DNA from: Methanocella paludicola SANAE
GTDB taxonomy: Archaea; Halobacteriota; Methanocellia; Methanocellales; Methanocellaceae
Direction: 5' to 3'
Assembly: GCF_000011005.1 (NCBI RefSeq)
Contig: NC_013665.1
Location: 1,116,001-1,180,000 of the forward strand
DNA: 64,000 nt
Every line of letters begins with the position of its first letter. The stretch's first letter is position 1. Below are positions 34,989-43,425 of the stretch, piece by piece. Both the position numbers and the translations under genes were made by a program. Under the pieces are notes generated by a model. It was not told the origin of the DNA. It made no database searches and saw nothing but the letters and a program-made list of their open reading frames with translations.

Positions 34989-35810
34989 TTAAGAAATATC
35001 CATGATGGCCTTTGCAAGGTTCACGACGATAGCGGTCTGTAATACAACCGTGAAAATACCTATTTTTATGATCGTGCTCCCAATGTTCAGGGTTAAATAC
35101 GGGTAAAAGAAATAGGCAACGATCAGGGCTAAAAACGCCAGAGAATTAAATATTCTAAGGCTCTGTTCGATGTTCGTGTTTAAAGGCTTATTATTAATAT
35201 ACTTCAGGAAATTGATCGTTTTCCTGGCACGATCATAGGCTATCACGCCCAGGAACAACAGAGTAATACCGATAAAATACCAGGCGAGCTGATACCGTAG
35301 GTATATAAATACGGCAATGCCTAATGCAACAAATAACACGGCAGCTATCGTGATATTACTATAATTGATACGGATACTTTTTGATGAATAATATTCGGCA
35401 GTATAGGATAGATCGATAAGCCTGGCCAGATATAGGCACGTTAATAAAAACAGGGCCATGATTAACAATAACCCATAAATATGCTGCTCAGGCTCCATAT
35501 ACCATAAGAGCGCGCCGCTCAGGATAGTGATCGCGAGCACGCCAACGTATAGCGAGTTTCTGATAATGCTCAATGGTTTTTTTCCAGTTTCATCGAGTGT
35601 TCCATCGGCTTTTTTATAGACTCCTACTTGATCTAAGACCGATTTTCGAATATTCACGAAGAATAAGATAAACATATATGGTATCGGTAAGGCCTCGATC
35701 AATACCAGCGGCCAGCTTAGGGCCGGGAGCGAAAAGACGATAATGGCCACGAGTACCAGGGCGATGGAAATAATATTTATTCGCTTAAGCAAAACACGGT
35801 CCATCTTCAT
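34989..35810 (-). CDS. Eight-span membrane protein with internal duplication
   Basis: The 273 residues consist of two copies of a unit like the downstream 132-residue protein: each has two helices, a basic loop (NIRKSVLDQVG in the first), an LSIIRN or LRIFNS turn and two further helices, ending LARLIDLS and LAKAIMDIS. The C-terminal MDIS matches the KDIS end of the neighbour. No charged residue within the helices suggests a transporter. Function unknown. AT-rich relative to flanking genes. Confidence 0.7.
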   Translation of the reverse strand: MKMDRVLLKRINIISIALVLVAIIVFSLPALSWPLVLIEALPIPYMFILFFVNIRKSVLDQVGVYKKADGTLDETGKKPLSIIRNSLYVGVLAITILSGALLWYMEPEQHIYGLLLIMALFLLTCLYLARLIDLSYTAEYYSSKSIRINYSNITIAAVLFVALGIAVFIYLRYQLAWYFIGITLLFLGVIAYDRARKTINFLKYINNKPLNTNIEQSLRIFNSLAFLALIVAYFFYPYLTLNIGSTIIKIGIFTVVLQTAIVVNLAKAIMDIS

Positions 35811-35842
35811 CGCCTTCTCCCTTATATTGGGATAGCGGTTAT

Positions 35843-36376
35843 TTATAATCCCCTGTCTTTTAGCCGTCCGGCGATATTCTCGTTGATGCGCTTCTCCGCC
35901 CAGCTAACATAATGGCAGGGCCCCCTGTTATACCTGGCCACCGCCTCGCGGCATACCTCGAATATCATCGCCTGCCCCTCTTCCCGTGAATACACACTCC
36001 TTAATCCGCCGATATCGAGCGCCCACCCGATATAGGAGTTGTCCCCCGCCTTCCAGAAGTCGGCCACTAGCGCCGGGCTGCGGGCGAATAAAAACAGATC
36101 GCACTGGCGTTCGCCTTTTGGCAGCGTCTTCCCGTTAAAATGCGCCTCGTCCTGCAGGAAGTGGGTGATCTCGTGGCCGATGACGTAGTTGCTGCTGATT
36201 TTTGTAAGGCGTACCGTGCCCGTGCCCCCGTCGTAGTAGGCACTACGGGACGCCCGGCCGAACTTGATATTTATAACTTCAGGGAAAAACCACAGCGTAT
36301 ACTCGATACGATCCTTAAGCGCCGGAGCCTTTACGAACAGCTCCTGCAGGTCCTTCGTATAATGAGCGTTTACCAT
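35843..36376 (-). CDS. HExxH zinc-peptidase-like protein
   Basis: A 177-residue protein with the zincin motif in VIGHEITHFLQDEAHF (His-Glu-x-x-His at about residues 72-76) and an acidic third-ligand candidate in KGERQCDLF about 15 residues on. It lacks a signal peptide or membrane helix. The family is not recognised; it may be an intracellular metallopeptidase or a minigluzincin-type protein. ATG 36376 follows AGTAGGTGA at proper spacing; an in-frame GTG three codons earlier lies inside that site. It directly follows a 43-codon membrane peptide gene. Confidence 0.7.
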   Translation of the reverse strand: MVNAHYTKDLQELFVKAPALKDRIEYTLWFFPEVINIKFGRASRSAYYDGGTGTVRLTKISSNYVIGHEITHFLQDEAHFNGKTLPKGERQCDLFLFARSPALVADFWKAGDNSYIGWALDIGGLRSVYSREEGQAMIFEVCREAVARYNRGPCHYVSWAEKRINENIAGRLKDRGL

Positions 36377-36385
36377 GGCCGTCAC

Positions 36386-36517
36386 CTACTTCTTTTGTAT
36401 CCTCCGCAAATTCACGGCCATCTTCAGGAACAAGTACGTAAAGAATGTAAAAATAGCAAGCAATACTACGATCAGGAAGATAACGAGAAAAACAATGAAC
36501 AGAGGGTCATAGGCCAT
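36386..36517 (-). CDS. 43-residue single-span membrane peptide
   Basis: A short gene tucked between two longer ones on the same strand: ATG at 36517, TAG at 36386. It encodes a helix of about 28 hydrophobic residues (PLFIVFLVIFLIVVLLAIF...) and a basic tail ending NLRRIQKK, so it would sit in the membrane with its tail inside. GGTGTT near the end of the upstream gene can serve as ribosome site, and the stop is nine bases before the peptidase start. The tight packing supports it being real and co-translated. Confidence 0.6.
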   Translation of the reverse strand: MAYDPLFIVFLVIFLIVVLLAIFTFFTYLFLKMAVNLRRIQKK

Positions 36518-36519
36518 AA

Positions 36520-37704
36520 CTAGAAGAACACCCTGGAGAAAAGCTTCACGAAACGCCACACGCGCTCCTTGGTCGACAGCTTAAAGAACTGTCTGGCCAG
36601 CAAGGACGGGCGGTCGATATCGCCATACTGCGTTATCATGTCCAGGATCTCGGGGTCGTCCAGCGCCGTCACGGCCTCGTTAAAGTCCTCGTCCGTCATG
36701 CGGCCGAAAATTTTCCTGAACTCCAGCCCGAACGCCAGCTCCCGGCCGAACTCGCCGCGCCAGCGGCGCTCATACTCTTTAAGCCTCGCCGAGCAAACAT
36801 TATCCTCGATGGCTGCTTTAGCGGCCACCTCGCCGGCGATCTTGGCGCACCTCGTGCCCATGTAGATGCCGCCGTACGATACCGGCTTTACCTGGCCGGC
36901 AGCGTCGCCGACGATAAGCACTCCATCGGTCACCGTGCTCTTCAGCGTGCCTACGGGTATGCCCCCCATAATTAGATCAACAGTCCCCCGGGCCTTCTTT
37001 GAGACGATCTCGTGCTCCTTCAGCAGCCGGTCAAGATACATGTGCGCGTCACTGTCGGCGTTCAGGCCGATCCGGCAGCAATCGCCGGATGTGGGCACCG
37101 CCCAGGCGAAAAATTTTGGCACGTACCTCTGGCCCAGAAATACCTCCACGAACTCGTCGTCCCGGGGCTCGTAGCTCGCCTCCACCTGGATGCCCGCACA
37201 AACGTGCGGTATGCGGCCAAGGCCGGCGCTCTTTGCGACCATGCTCTTCACGCCATCGGCCCCGATGACGACCTTCGCCGGTATCTCCGTTCTCTTACCT
37301 TCGCTTACCGCTTCGAGCACGACCCCGCCATTGACCTTTTTAACAGAGCGCACGGCCGTATCCACCCATATCTCGGCGCCCGCGGATGCAGCAGCCTTGG
37401 CCATCTCCCGGTCCATGATCTTGCGCTCCACGACATAGGTCATGGTGCGCTTACCGTCAATAGGAATAGAATGATAATTGGGCGCATAGACGAAAGCGCC
37501 TCGAATACGCTTGTTAATAAAATTGCCCTCGGGCAGCTCGCACTCGTTGAGCGCCTTCACGCTGATGTGGCCTGTGCAGGAGACCGGGGACCCTATCATG
37601 GCGTGCTCCTCGATGAGCAGCGTCCTGGCACCGTTCTTCGCCGCATACTTCGCCGCCATCGAGCCCGCAGGGCCCGCGCCAACCACAACAACGTCGAATT
37701 CCAT
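36520..37704 (-). CDS. Geranylgeranyl reductase family protein (archaeal lipid saturation)
   Basis: A 394-residue FAD enzyme of the digeranylgeranylglycerophospholipid reductase family, which hydrogenates isoprenoid chains of archaeal membrane lipids. It starts with the Rossmann motif FDVVVVGAGPAGSMAAKYAA, followed by MIGSPVSCTGHIS near residue 40 (conserved Cys), ADGVKSMVAK, and GDAAGQVKPVSYGGIYMGTRCA for the pyrophosphate. Length is as expected. It opens a run of closely spaced minus-strand genes with the 43-residue peptide and the HExxH protein. Confidence 0.93.
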   Translation of the reverse strand: MEFDVVVVGAGPAGSMAAKYAAKNGARTLLIEEHAMIGSPVSCTGHISVKALNECELPEGNFINKRIRGAFVYAPNYHSIPIDGKRTMTYVVERKIMDREMAKAAASAGAEIWVDTAVRSVKKVNGGVVLEAVSEGKRTEIPAKVVIGADGVKSMVAKSAGLGRIPHVCAGIQVEASYEPRDDEFVEVFLGQRYVPKFFAWAVPTSGDCCRIGLNADSDAHMYLDRLLKEHEIVSKKARGTVDLIMGGIPVGTLKSTVTDGVLIVGDAAGQVKPVSYGGIYMGTRCAKIAGEVAAKAAIEDNVCSARLKEYERRWRGEFGRELAFGLEFRKIFGRMTDEDFNEAVTALDDPEILDMITQYGDIDRPSLLARQFFKLSTKERVWRFVKLFSRVFF

Positions 37705-37787
37705 ATTCGTTCAACCTTAAAGCGTGATACGTTTAGCATTCTCTATAACATTTAAAGTTTATCATTCTTTGGCTGCGCCCTTGTTAT

Positions 37788-38143
37788 AAGCCCGCGAAGA
37801 GGAATAAGCCCGCGAAGACTGTTTCGAGCCCAAAGACCGCGAAGCTTGCGCAAAGACCGCGAAGATACATAATAAGATTAAGCTTTTCTCCATATTTTGG
37901 ATATGCTGGCACAGCCCTTTGGTTTCTCACCACGGAGACACCATGGCACTAAGGTTCACGGAGATTTTTTTTAAATGCAAGGACACCAGGGACACGGAGG
38001 GAACAATGACACGGTGACAAAAAGTGCCGTATAAATGAAAGTTAATATTTTATTCTTTACGATCGCCTTCGCGGTCTTCGCGCAAGCTTCGCGGTCTTTG
38101 GGCTCGAAACAGTCTTCGCGGACTTGCACCTCTTCGCGGGCTT
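37788..38143. repeat. Palindromic element, family C
   Basis: The gap between the reductase gene and pth2 is non-coding. Arms of about 85 bases at 37788-37872 and 38062-38143 are inverted copies, each with tandem cccgcgaaga-type units (for example agactgtttcgagcccaaag on the left and its reverse complement on the right). The 190-base centre contains accacggagacaccatgg, recalling family A. The repeated CGCGAAG unit makes it distinct from families A and B. Confidence 0.75.
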
Positions 38144-38258
38144 CGATAGCTACAGCGAACAATTAGAAATATTCAACTCAACAGCTTTTTAGCATGCCGG
38201 GACAAAATGGATATAGGAAGCCATAAATTAATAGCTCTCATATAATACGGTAATCAGA

Positions 38259-38606
38259 ATGACCGAATACAAGCAGTGCATACTCGTCAGGGACGACTTG
38301 AAGCTCCCGAAAGGCAAAATGGCAGTACAGGTGGCCCACGCGTCACTCGCGGCGTACGAGTGGGCGAAGCCATCGGTACAGGAAGCATGGAAAAGGGAAG
38401 GCATGAAAAAGATCGTCCTCAAGGTCGATAAGGTAGAAGACCTCTTCAGGTACAAGGAGGAGGCCAGGAAAATGGACATACCGACGGCGCTCATCCAGGA
38501 CGCCGGGCTCACGACCGTGCCTCCCGGCACGATAACGGCGCTGGGAATGGGGCCGGCCGATGCCATCATACTGAACAAGATCGTCGGCCATTTAAAATTA
38601 ATGTAA
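38259..38606 (+). CDS. pth2: Peptidyl-tRNA hydrolase 2
   Basis: Pth2 releases peptides from prematurely dropped peptidyl-tRNA. The 115-residue archaeal/eukaryotic-type enzyme is complete: YKQCILVRDDLKLPKGKMAVQVAHASLAAYEW at the N-terminus, KKIVLKVDKVEDL, AGLTTVPPGTITALGMGP and a C-terminal KIVGHLKLM. It starts a three-gene run with a hypothetical protein (nine bases on) and truD, a linkage seen in other methanogens to my knowledge. Confidence 0.96.
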   Translation: MTEYKQCILVRDDLKLPKGKMAVQVAHASLAAYEWAKPSVQEAWKREGMKKIVLKVDKVEDLFRYKEEARKMDIPTALIQDAGLTTVPPGTITALGMGPADAIILNKIVGHLKLM

Positions 38607-38615
38607 GGGATCGAA

Positions 38616-39080
38616 ATGATCGTAGGATTTGCCATCAACAAGGTCGAGTCTGCCAGGCACGTTCCCCTGGAAGAGCTCTCGAAATACCGGAACATCAACG
38701 TAAATTACGACATCAACCTCCGGAACCTGTCAGCGGTCAAGGTCCCTATGGCGCCCGAGAAGGTGCTGCGCATCGAGTACGGCGTCACCATCAACTACAT
38801 CAACCCGTCCATCGGCTTCATCCGGTTCGAAGGCTACAGCGACTATGCGGGCGCTAACGCGGAAATAACGCTGAAGGAATGGGAGCAGGGAAAGCCGGAC
38901 ATCGCCATCCAGAACGAGGTATCGAACAACATGATGGCCCGCATCATACCCCTGGCCATGCTGCTTGCCCAGAACCTCTGTTTGCCCCCGGCCGCCCCGA
39001 TGCCCGTGATCAATTTCCAGAAGCCGGGCGCAGCGGGACAAACGGGCGAAAAGGATAAGTTCGACGCATATCACGCTTAA
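38616..39080 (+). CDS. Hypothetical protein between pth2 and truD
   Basis: A 154-residue protein of unknown function. It reads as a beta-rich domain (INVNYDINLRNLSAVKVP, LRIEYGVTINYINPSIGFIRFEGYSDY), a helix with ITLKEWEQGKPDIAIQNEV, a hydrophobic helix (MMARIIPLAMLLAQNLCLP) and a disordered tail. The layout of strands then a hydrophobic binding helix recalls SecB-like chaperones, but I cannot support that further. It is flanked within ten bases by tRNA-related genes and is surely in their operon. Confidence 0.75.
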   Translation: MIVGFAINKVESARHVPLEELSKYRNINVNYDINLRNLSAVKVPMAPEKVLRIEYGVTINYINPSIGFIRFEGYSDYAGANAEITLKEWEQGKPDIAIQNEVSNNMMARIIPLAMLLAQNLCLPPAAPMPVINFQKPGAAGQTGEKDKFDAYHA

Positions 39081-39082
39081 TT

Positions 39083-40387
39083 ATGGTCCGCCCTACGCAT
39101 TTTGAGCTTGAGCGGCTGATGGGCATCGATGCCTACCTTACGGATGAGGACGGCGTAGGCGGCGACCTGCGCGTCGAGCCCGGCGACTTTCGCGTTAAGG
39201 AAGTCTCTGACTTCAAGTACGGCACGTCCGGCGATTTTTTGATCGTGAGGCTCACCAAGGAGAACTGGGAGACTCACCACCTTATCCGGGACCTTTCCCG
39301 GCAGCTTGGCATCAGCGAGGAGCGCATCGGCATCGCCGGCACCAAGGATAAGCGTGCCGTTACTACGCAGCTTATGAGCATCCGGGGCGCCTCCGAAGAG
39401 CAGCTTTCCCGTATCGATCTGCCTCGAGTGAGGCTGGAGCCCCTCGGGCGCGCTAACAAGGATATCGGGCTTGGAGACCTCCGCGGCAACGACTTCGACA
39501 TCACGGTCCGGAACATCTCTCTGCCGCTAGCCGAATGCGAGGCCCGCCTCAGGGCCATCGACGCAAACATGGCAAAGGCAGGCGGCATACCCAACTTCTT
39601 CGGGTATCAGCGCTTCGGCATCGTCCGTCCCATCACGCATCTCGTAGGTAAGAAGCTGCTCACAGGAGATGTCGAAGGGGCCGCCATGGACTATATCGCC
39701 CGGTCGTTCCCGGGCGAGTCCGAAGAAAATAAAAAAGTACGGAACATGGTCATGGGCACGCGAGACTTCAAGGAGGGCATACGCCTCTATCCTCTGAACC
39801 TGCGCTACGAGCGCACCATGATGCACCATCTTATCGAGCGTCCCGGCGACTATGCAGGCGCATTCCGCTCATTGTCCCCCAAACTCCTGAAGCTCTTCAT
39901 CCACGCGTACCAGTCATATCTCTTCAATAAATTACTGAGCCGGCGCCTTCTGGACGGGCTACCGCTCAACGAGCCGCTCGAAGGCGATGTCGTGTGTTTC
40001 ACGGATGCGCAGGGCCAGCCCGATACGTCGAAACTCGAGACGGTAACGAAGAGGAACCTGCCCGACATCAAATTTTTAATAAAGCGGGACCGGGCCTACG
40101 TGACGCTACCGCTCATCGGCAGCGACTCAGGGCTTGATGCCGGCAGGGCAGGAGAGGAGGAGCGCAGGGTACTCGACGAGGAAGGCATTAAGGCCGGGGA
40201 TTTCACGGTCGCCGCCATGCCGGACCTGGCGTCGGCGGGACTACGAAGGCAAATACTGCTGAACGCCAGGCCTTCGATAAATACCGGCGATGGTAACGCC
40301 ACCTTCAAATTTTTCCTGCCGCGGGGATGCTATGCCACGACCGTCCTGCGGGAGTACATGAAAGCAAGCCCCGAACAGATGGATTAA
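39083..40387 (+). CDS. truD: tRNA pseudouridine synthase TruD
   Basis: TruD isomerises U13 of tRNA. The 434-residue archaeal-length enzyme has GGDLRVEPGDFRVKEV, the catalytic-Asp region IGIAGTKDKRAVTTQ, GNDFDITVRN, PNFFGYQRFG and HAYQSYLFNKLLS, then the C-terminal YMKASPEQMD. The inserted TRUD domain is present in the middle. It starts two bases after the preceding stop and is the last gene of the pth2 operon. Confidence 0.96.
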   Translation: MVRPTHFELERLMGIDAYLTDEDGVGGDLRVEPGDFRVKEVSDFKYGTSGDFLIVRLTKENWETHHLIRDLSRQLGISEERIGIAGTKDKRAVTTQLMSIRGASEEQLSRIDLPRVRLEPLGRANKDIGLGDLRGNDFDITVRNISLPLAECEARLRAIDANMAKAGGIPNFFGYQRFGIVRPITHLVGKKLLTGDVEGAAMDYIARSFPGESEENKKVRNMVMGTRDFKEGIRLYPLNLRYERTMMHHLIERPGDYAGAFRSLSPKLLKLFIHAYQSYLFNKLLSRRLLDGLPLNEPLEGDVVCFTDAQGQPDTSKLETVTKRNLPDIKFLIKRDRAYVTLPLIGSDSGLDAGRAGEEERRVLDEEGIKAGDFTVAAMPDLASAGLRRQILLNARPSINTGDGNATFKFFLPRGCYATTVLREYMKASPEQMD

Positions 40388-40504
40388 ATCAGCGGCTCAT
40401 GCCATATATCCCCGAAACACACTTTTTATAATCGCTCGGGCCATAGAAAACGGCAAAATATTATAATTTTGCATAAATACAATAATTTATAACGTGGTGA
40501 TGAT

Positions 40505-40813
40505 ATGACCGAGAAGAGTACAACGATGCTGGGCGAGGAGCCGTCGCCCCAGGATATCGAGGCGCTGGATAAGCTTAAGGTGGATATCGTCGAGCAGCTT
40601 CGAGCGGCCGACGTGAAGTTCCCGATCAAGACCAAGGCGGACCTGGCGAACATATACCCGAAGGGGACGCGAAAGTCCTGTATGTATAAGGGCCAGGAAG
40701 TTTCGCTCCACGACATGATCAATAATATCGATGACCGCGCGTTCCCGCTTGAGAACGCCGGCGATACGGCCATTGCGCTGGTATCCAGTTGTCAGATGAA
40801 CGTAGTGAAATAA
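40505..40813 (+). CDS. MTH865-like protein
   Basis: A 102-residue protein resembling the MTH865 family, an EF-hand-like helical fold of unknown role found in methanogens: IVEQLRAADVKFPIKTKADLANIYPKGT and the C-terminal DMINNIDDRAFPLENAGDTAIALV block match the family's phrasing. Charged N-terminus of about 20 residues. It sits alone, between truD and an inverted repeat that may end its transcript. Confidence 0.75.
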   Translation: MTEKSTTMLGEEPSPQDIEALDKLKVDIVEQLRAADVKFPIKTKADLANIYPKGTRKSCMYKGQEVSLHDMINNIDDRAFPLENAGDTAIALVSSCQMNVVK

Positions 40814-41005
40814 GCTTGTTTTCCGTGATCGGCCCCCTCCCGACGGCAGGGGGCTAATCTATCTAATATAGCTTCGCTTAGAATATTAAACGGTCCTTTT
40901 AAATTATCTTAGAGACACTTCAGGCATGCTTCGAGTCACTTCGTAGCTGAAAAAGTCTTTGAGCATTCTTATTATGCTTAGCGTAGCTTAATTGGTCGTT
41001 TTTCG

Positions 41006-41058
41006 GTGCGGCCCGCCCGGGCAGTCAAGGTGTAGTTATCGATACGGGCGGGCCGCAC
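41006..41058. terminator. Perfect 14-bp inverted repeat in an intergenic gap
   Basis: Gtgcggcccgcccg at 41006-41019 pairs perfectly with cgggcgggccgcac at 41045-41058 around a 25-base loop, between two genes that converge. No T-run follows it on either strand at once, so it may be a bidirectional transcript-end stabiliser rather than a classical terminator. Confidence 0.45.
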
Positions 41059-41075
41059 GCCATTTATCGGATCGT

Positions 41076-41654
41076 TTAAATGCCTTTACCCATTCCTGCA
41101 CCCATGCCCTTGCCCAGGCCTGTATTCATGGGCATGTTCGGCGCTGCCTTTGCCAGGCCGCCCGGGGCGTTAGCGCCCATCGGCAGGGAGCTTAAGGGCA
41201 TCGAGTAGACCTGCGGCACCATGCTGGTCACCGGCTGATATGCCGTGCCCGGCACCTGGACGGGCACCTGCTCGGTCACACATGTGGTCGTAAATGTCGT
41301 TATGGGCACCTGCTCGGGCACCGTAACAGCACGGGGAACGGTGACCGACGACGGGACCATGACTACCTGTGGCACCTGTATCGGGACCTGCTCGGGCACG
41401 CACACCTGCCTGGGGACCGTGATGCTCGACTGGACCGGGACCTGGACCGGGACCTGGACCGGCTGCATGACGGTGTTACACGTCGGGACCGGCACCATCT
41501 GGGTTACCGGGACATTACAGCTGACAGTCGCGACGCAGTCCTGCGGTGCGCCATACACTGCCCCGCCGCAGGCCCCGAACTGGGCCATTGCGGGAGTGGC
41601 GGCCGCGAGGATCATGATCGCTGCCAGAGCCGCTAACAAGATTTTTCCATTCAT
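41076..41654 (-). CDS. Secreted Val-Pro repeat protein
   Basis: The protein starts with a clean signal peptide (KILLAALAAIMILAAATPAMAQ). The mature part of about 165 residues is built from repeats of the type VPxQVPIxVP and VTVPRxVxVPEQVP, with scattered Cys (about seven) in CGGAVYGAPQDC, SCNVP, CNTV, VCVP and TTCVT. It has a Gly/Met-rich tail (GKGMGAGMGKG). The repeats should form an extended beta or polyproline structure, perhaps disulfide-linked at the cell surface. No anchor is seen. GGAGG lies upstream of ATG 41654. I know of no named family. Confidence 0.7.
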   Translation of the reverse strand: MNGKILLAALAAIMILAAATPAMAQFGACGGAVYGAPQDCVATVSCNVPVTQMVPVPTCNTVMQPVQVPVQVPVQSSITVPRQVCVPEQVPIQVPQVVMVPSSVTVPRAVTVPEQVPITTFTTTCVTEQVPVQVPGTAYQPVTSMVPQVYSMPLSSLPMGANAPGGLAKAAPNMPMNTGLGKGMGAGMGKGI

Positions 41655-41887
41655 ACTATAAACCACGCCTCCTTAACACGGAACTGTTGATGGACTAAAA
41701 ATAAAACCATTAGGCCCAAAAAACGCCAAAAATCAGCAGTTCAGGTGCTATTTAAGAAAATAGGGGCTAAATACGTATTATTAATTGTTTTTGGGCTCAT
41801 AATGGTCTTTAAATATGCAGTGAATTCGATACCTGTCCCTGTTATCACTCATAGCCGTATTATGGCTAGCCGCGAGGTAAAGTTAAT

Positions 41888-42913
41888 ATGCGACGCTCGC
41901 CAATCATTAAGCTTGTGAAGTCGATATTCGTAAGCTCCATAACGTCCCGGAGCGGCAAGACCGTCATTACTCTCGGGCTGGCACTCAACTCTAAAGTATT
42001 CACCGGGTTCTTCAAGCCGTTCCAGGAAAAGATGATCACGGTCAACGGCCACCTGGTGGAGGAAGACGCTTACCTGATGCAGTCGGTCATCGATTTCGAG
42101 GCGAGCCCGGCCGAGCTCTGCCCGTTCCCCCGGGAGTCCATACCATCGCTCACCATGGACCAGGTCATGGAGGCTTACGATCGCGTGAGCAAGAACAAGG
42201 AGCTTATGATCGTCGAAGGTGTCGAGCTTATCACCGCCGGGTTCTTGTACGGCCTGTCGGGCTTCGACATCGTCGAGCGCCTGAAATCCGATATCATCCT
42301 GTTATCCAACGCGGACCCCGAGTCCCTGGACCGGCTGGCGATGATGAAACATTATATGGATTATCGCGGCATCCCTCTCAAAGGCGTGATATTGAATTTT
42401 TGTGATGACGTGGGGATCGAGAACTTCCTGAAGAGCAAAGGCATCCCCGTGCTGGGCTCCATGCCGTATACGCCTTCGCTGAGGACTCTCCATGTATACG
42501 AGATCGTGGAGGAGCTCAACGGCCTCGTGCTGGCGGGCAACGAGAACCTGAATGGCCTGGTGGAGAAGACCATTATCGGCGCTATGAGCCGGGACTCGGC
42601 GCTTCGGTACTTCGAGCGTGTCCCCAATAAGGCCGTGATCACGGGCGGCGACCGCAACGACGTGTCGCTCGCTGCCCTGGACACCTCTATGGCCTGCCTG
42701 ATCCTGACGGGCGGCCTGCTGCCGTCGCAGGAGGTCGTCGACCGGGCGCGGTCGCTTGGCGTGCCGCTCATCTCCGTAAGGGAAGACACTCTCGCCGCAT
42801 CCGAGGCCATCGATAAGCTGATCGCCCGCATCGATCCCAACGACGAGAAAAAGATCAAGCTCATCAAGGATGAGGTCGCCAGGAACATTGACGTCGGGCG
42901 TATTTTACATTGA
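41888..42913 (+). CDS. BioD/DRTGG-type P-loop protein
   Basis: Residues 1-210 form a dethiobiotin-synthetase-like P-loop domain (COG0857 type) with a modified Walker A, SITSRSGKTVITLGLAL, and IVEGVELITAG as the next conserved block. Residues 215-320 are a DRTGG-like domain (AVITGGDRNDVSLAALDTSMACLILTGG), as found fused to phosphotransacetylases. Such proteins are thought to sense nucleotides or regulate acetyl metabolism. The ATG at 41888 is preceded by GAGGT. A GTG nine codons in (before KSIFVSS) is an alternative. A palindromic TTCACAA site follows its stop. Confidence 0.8.
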   Translation: MRRSPIIKLVKSIFVSSITSRSGKTVITLGLALNSKVFTGFFKPFQEKMITVNGHLVEEDAYLMQSVIDFEASPAELCPFPRESIPSLTMDQVMEAYDRVSKNKELMIVEGVELITAGFLYGLSGFDIVERLKSDIILLSNADPESLDRLAMMKHYMDYRGIPLKGVILNFCDDVGIENFLKSKGIPVLGSMPYTPSLRTLHVYEIVEELNGLVLAGNENLNGLVEKTIIGAMSRDSALRYFERVPNKAVITGGDRNDVSLAALDTSMACLILTGGLLPSQEVVDRARSLGVPLISVREDTLAASEAIDKLIARIDPNDEKKIKLIKDEVARNIDVGRILH

Positions 42914-42920
42914 GGGGCTC

Positions 42921-42940
42921 GTTCACAACTTTTTGTGAAC
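42921..42940. promoter_or_regulatory. Perfect TTCACAA palindrome
   Basis: Gttcacaa and ttgtgaac mirror each other around four bases, and ttgtgaa recurs ten bases on. Similar half-sites cluster at 43911-43960 on the other side of the winged-helix gene. These flank the structured leader and look like binding sites of a dimeric regulator. Confidence 0.5.
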
Positions 42941-43149
42941 GCGTATTTGTGAATTCATTTGAAAAATAACTATAAATTTGTCTGTTATTGGATTTTCCGG
43001 CCTTTCAGCAACTCAGACACAAACCATTAAATACCAAAAAATATGTACATATTAGGTGTATAACTGTCGTAACGTGTATTCAAGTCATATAGAACCGTAA
43101 AAAACCTCTGATTTTCCAAAAGTCTTATATACTAAGAAGTCCTAGTAGA

Positions 43150-43398
43150 TTATGTCGTTAGGCGGCAAAGGCTCGCAGCCCAAATCCGGGCTGCAATGCT
43201 ACGATTTCACCTATACATGGGGATGGATAGGATTCGTGCAGCGGACGACTAAAGATCATCTCAAAACGGCAATGTAGGGATTGGATTGGGTTAAATAAAA
43301 ACGCAAAACGTAAAAACGCATTAACAATAAGGCAGTCGGGCGGCGTGCAGTAAACGGCATTGGGGTGGATTGGACCGCTTGACTGCCTTTTTGTTTTT
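43150..43398 (+). ncRNA. Structured leader or small RNA ending in a terminator hairpin
   Basis: A TATA box (cttatatact, about 43124-43133) puts the start near 43150-43156. The first 100 bases can form a three-way junction: outer stem gtcgt/acgac (43154-43158 with 43245-43249), hairpin gcagccc/gggctgc (43175-43181 with 43188-43194) and a second arm with cctat/atagg. The segment ends with a 14-bp stem (43330-43343 with 43375-43388) and a T-rich run, as in an intrinsic terminator. A further small hairpin (43399-43414) covers the bases before the next gene. It may be an attenuating leader of the winged-helix gene or a free RNA. Confidence 0.5.
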
Positions 43399-43425
43399 CC
43401 GGGCACCTGCCCGGAAGAAATGGGG

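Noticed and set aside
41245-41661. Gly/Thr-rich 138-residue frame opposite the Val-Pro repeat gene
   Set aside because: It is the complement of the repeat (Val-Pro codons read as Gly-Thr); the minus-strand frame has the signal peptide.
43150-43250. Possible tRNA or RNase P fragment
   Set aside because: No CCA-adjacent acceptor stem, T-loop or conserved RNase P blocks; kept only as an unclassified structured leader.
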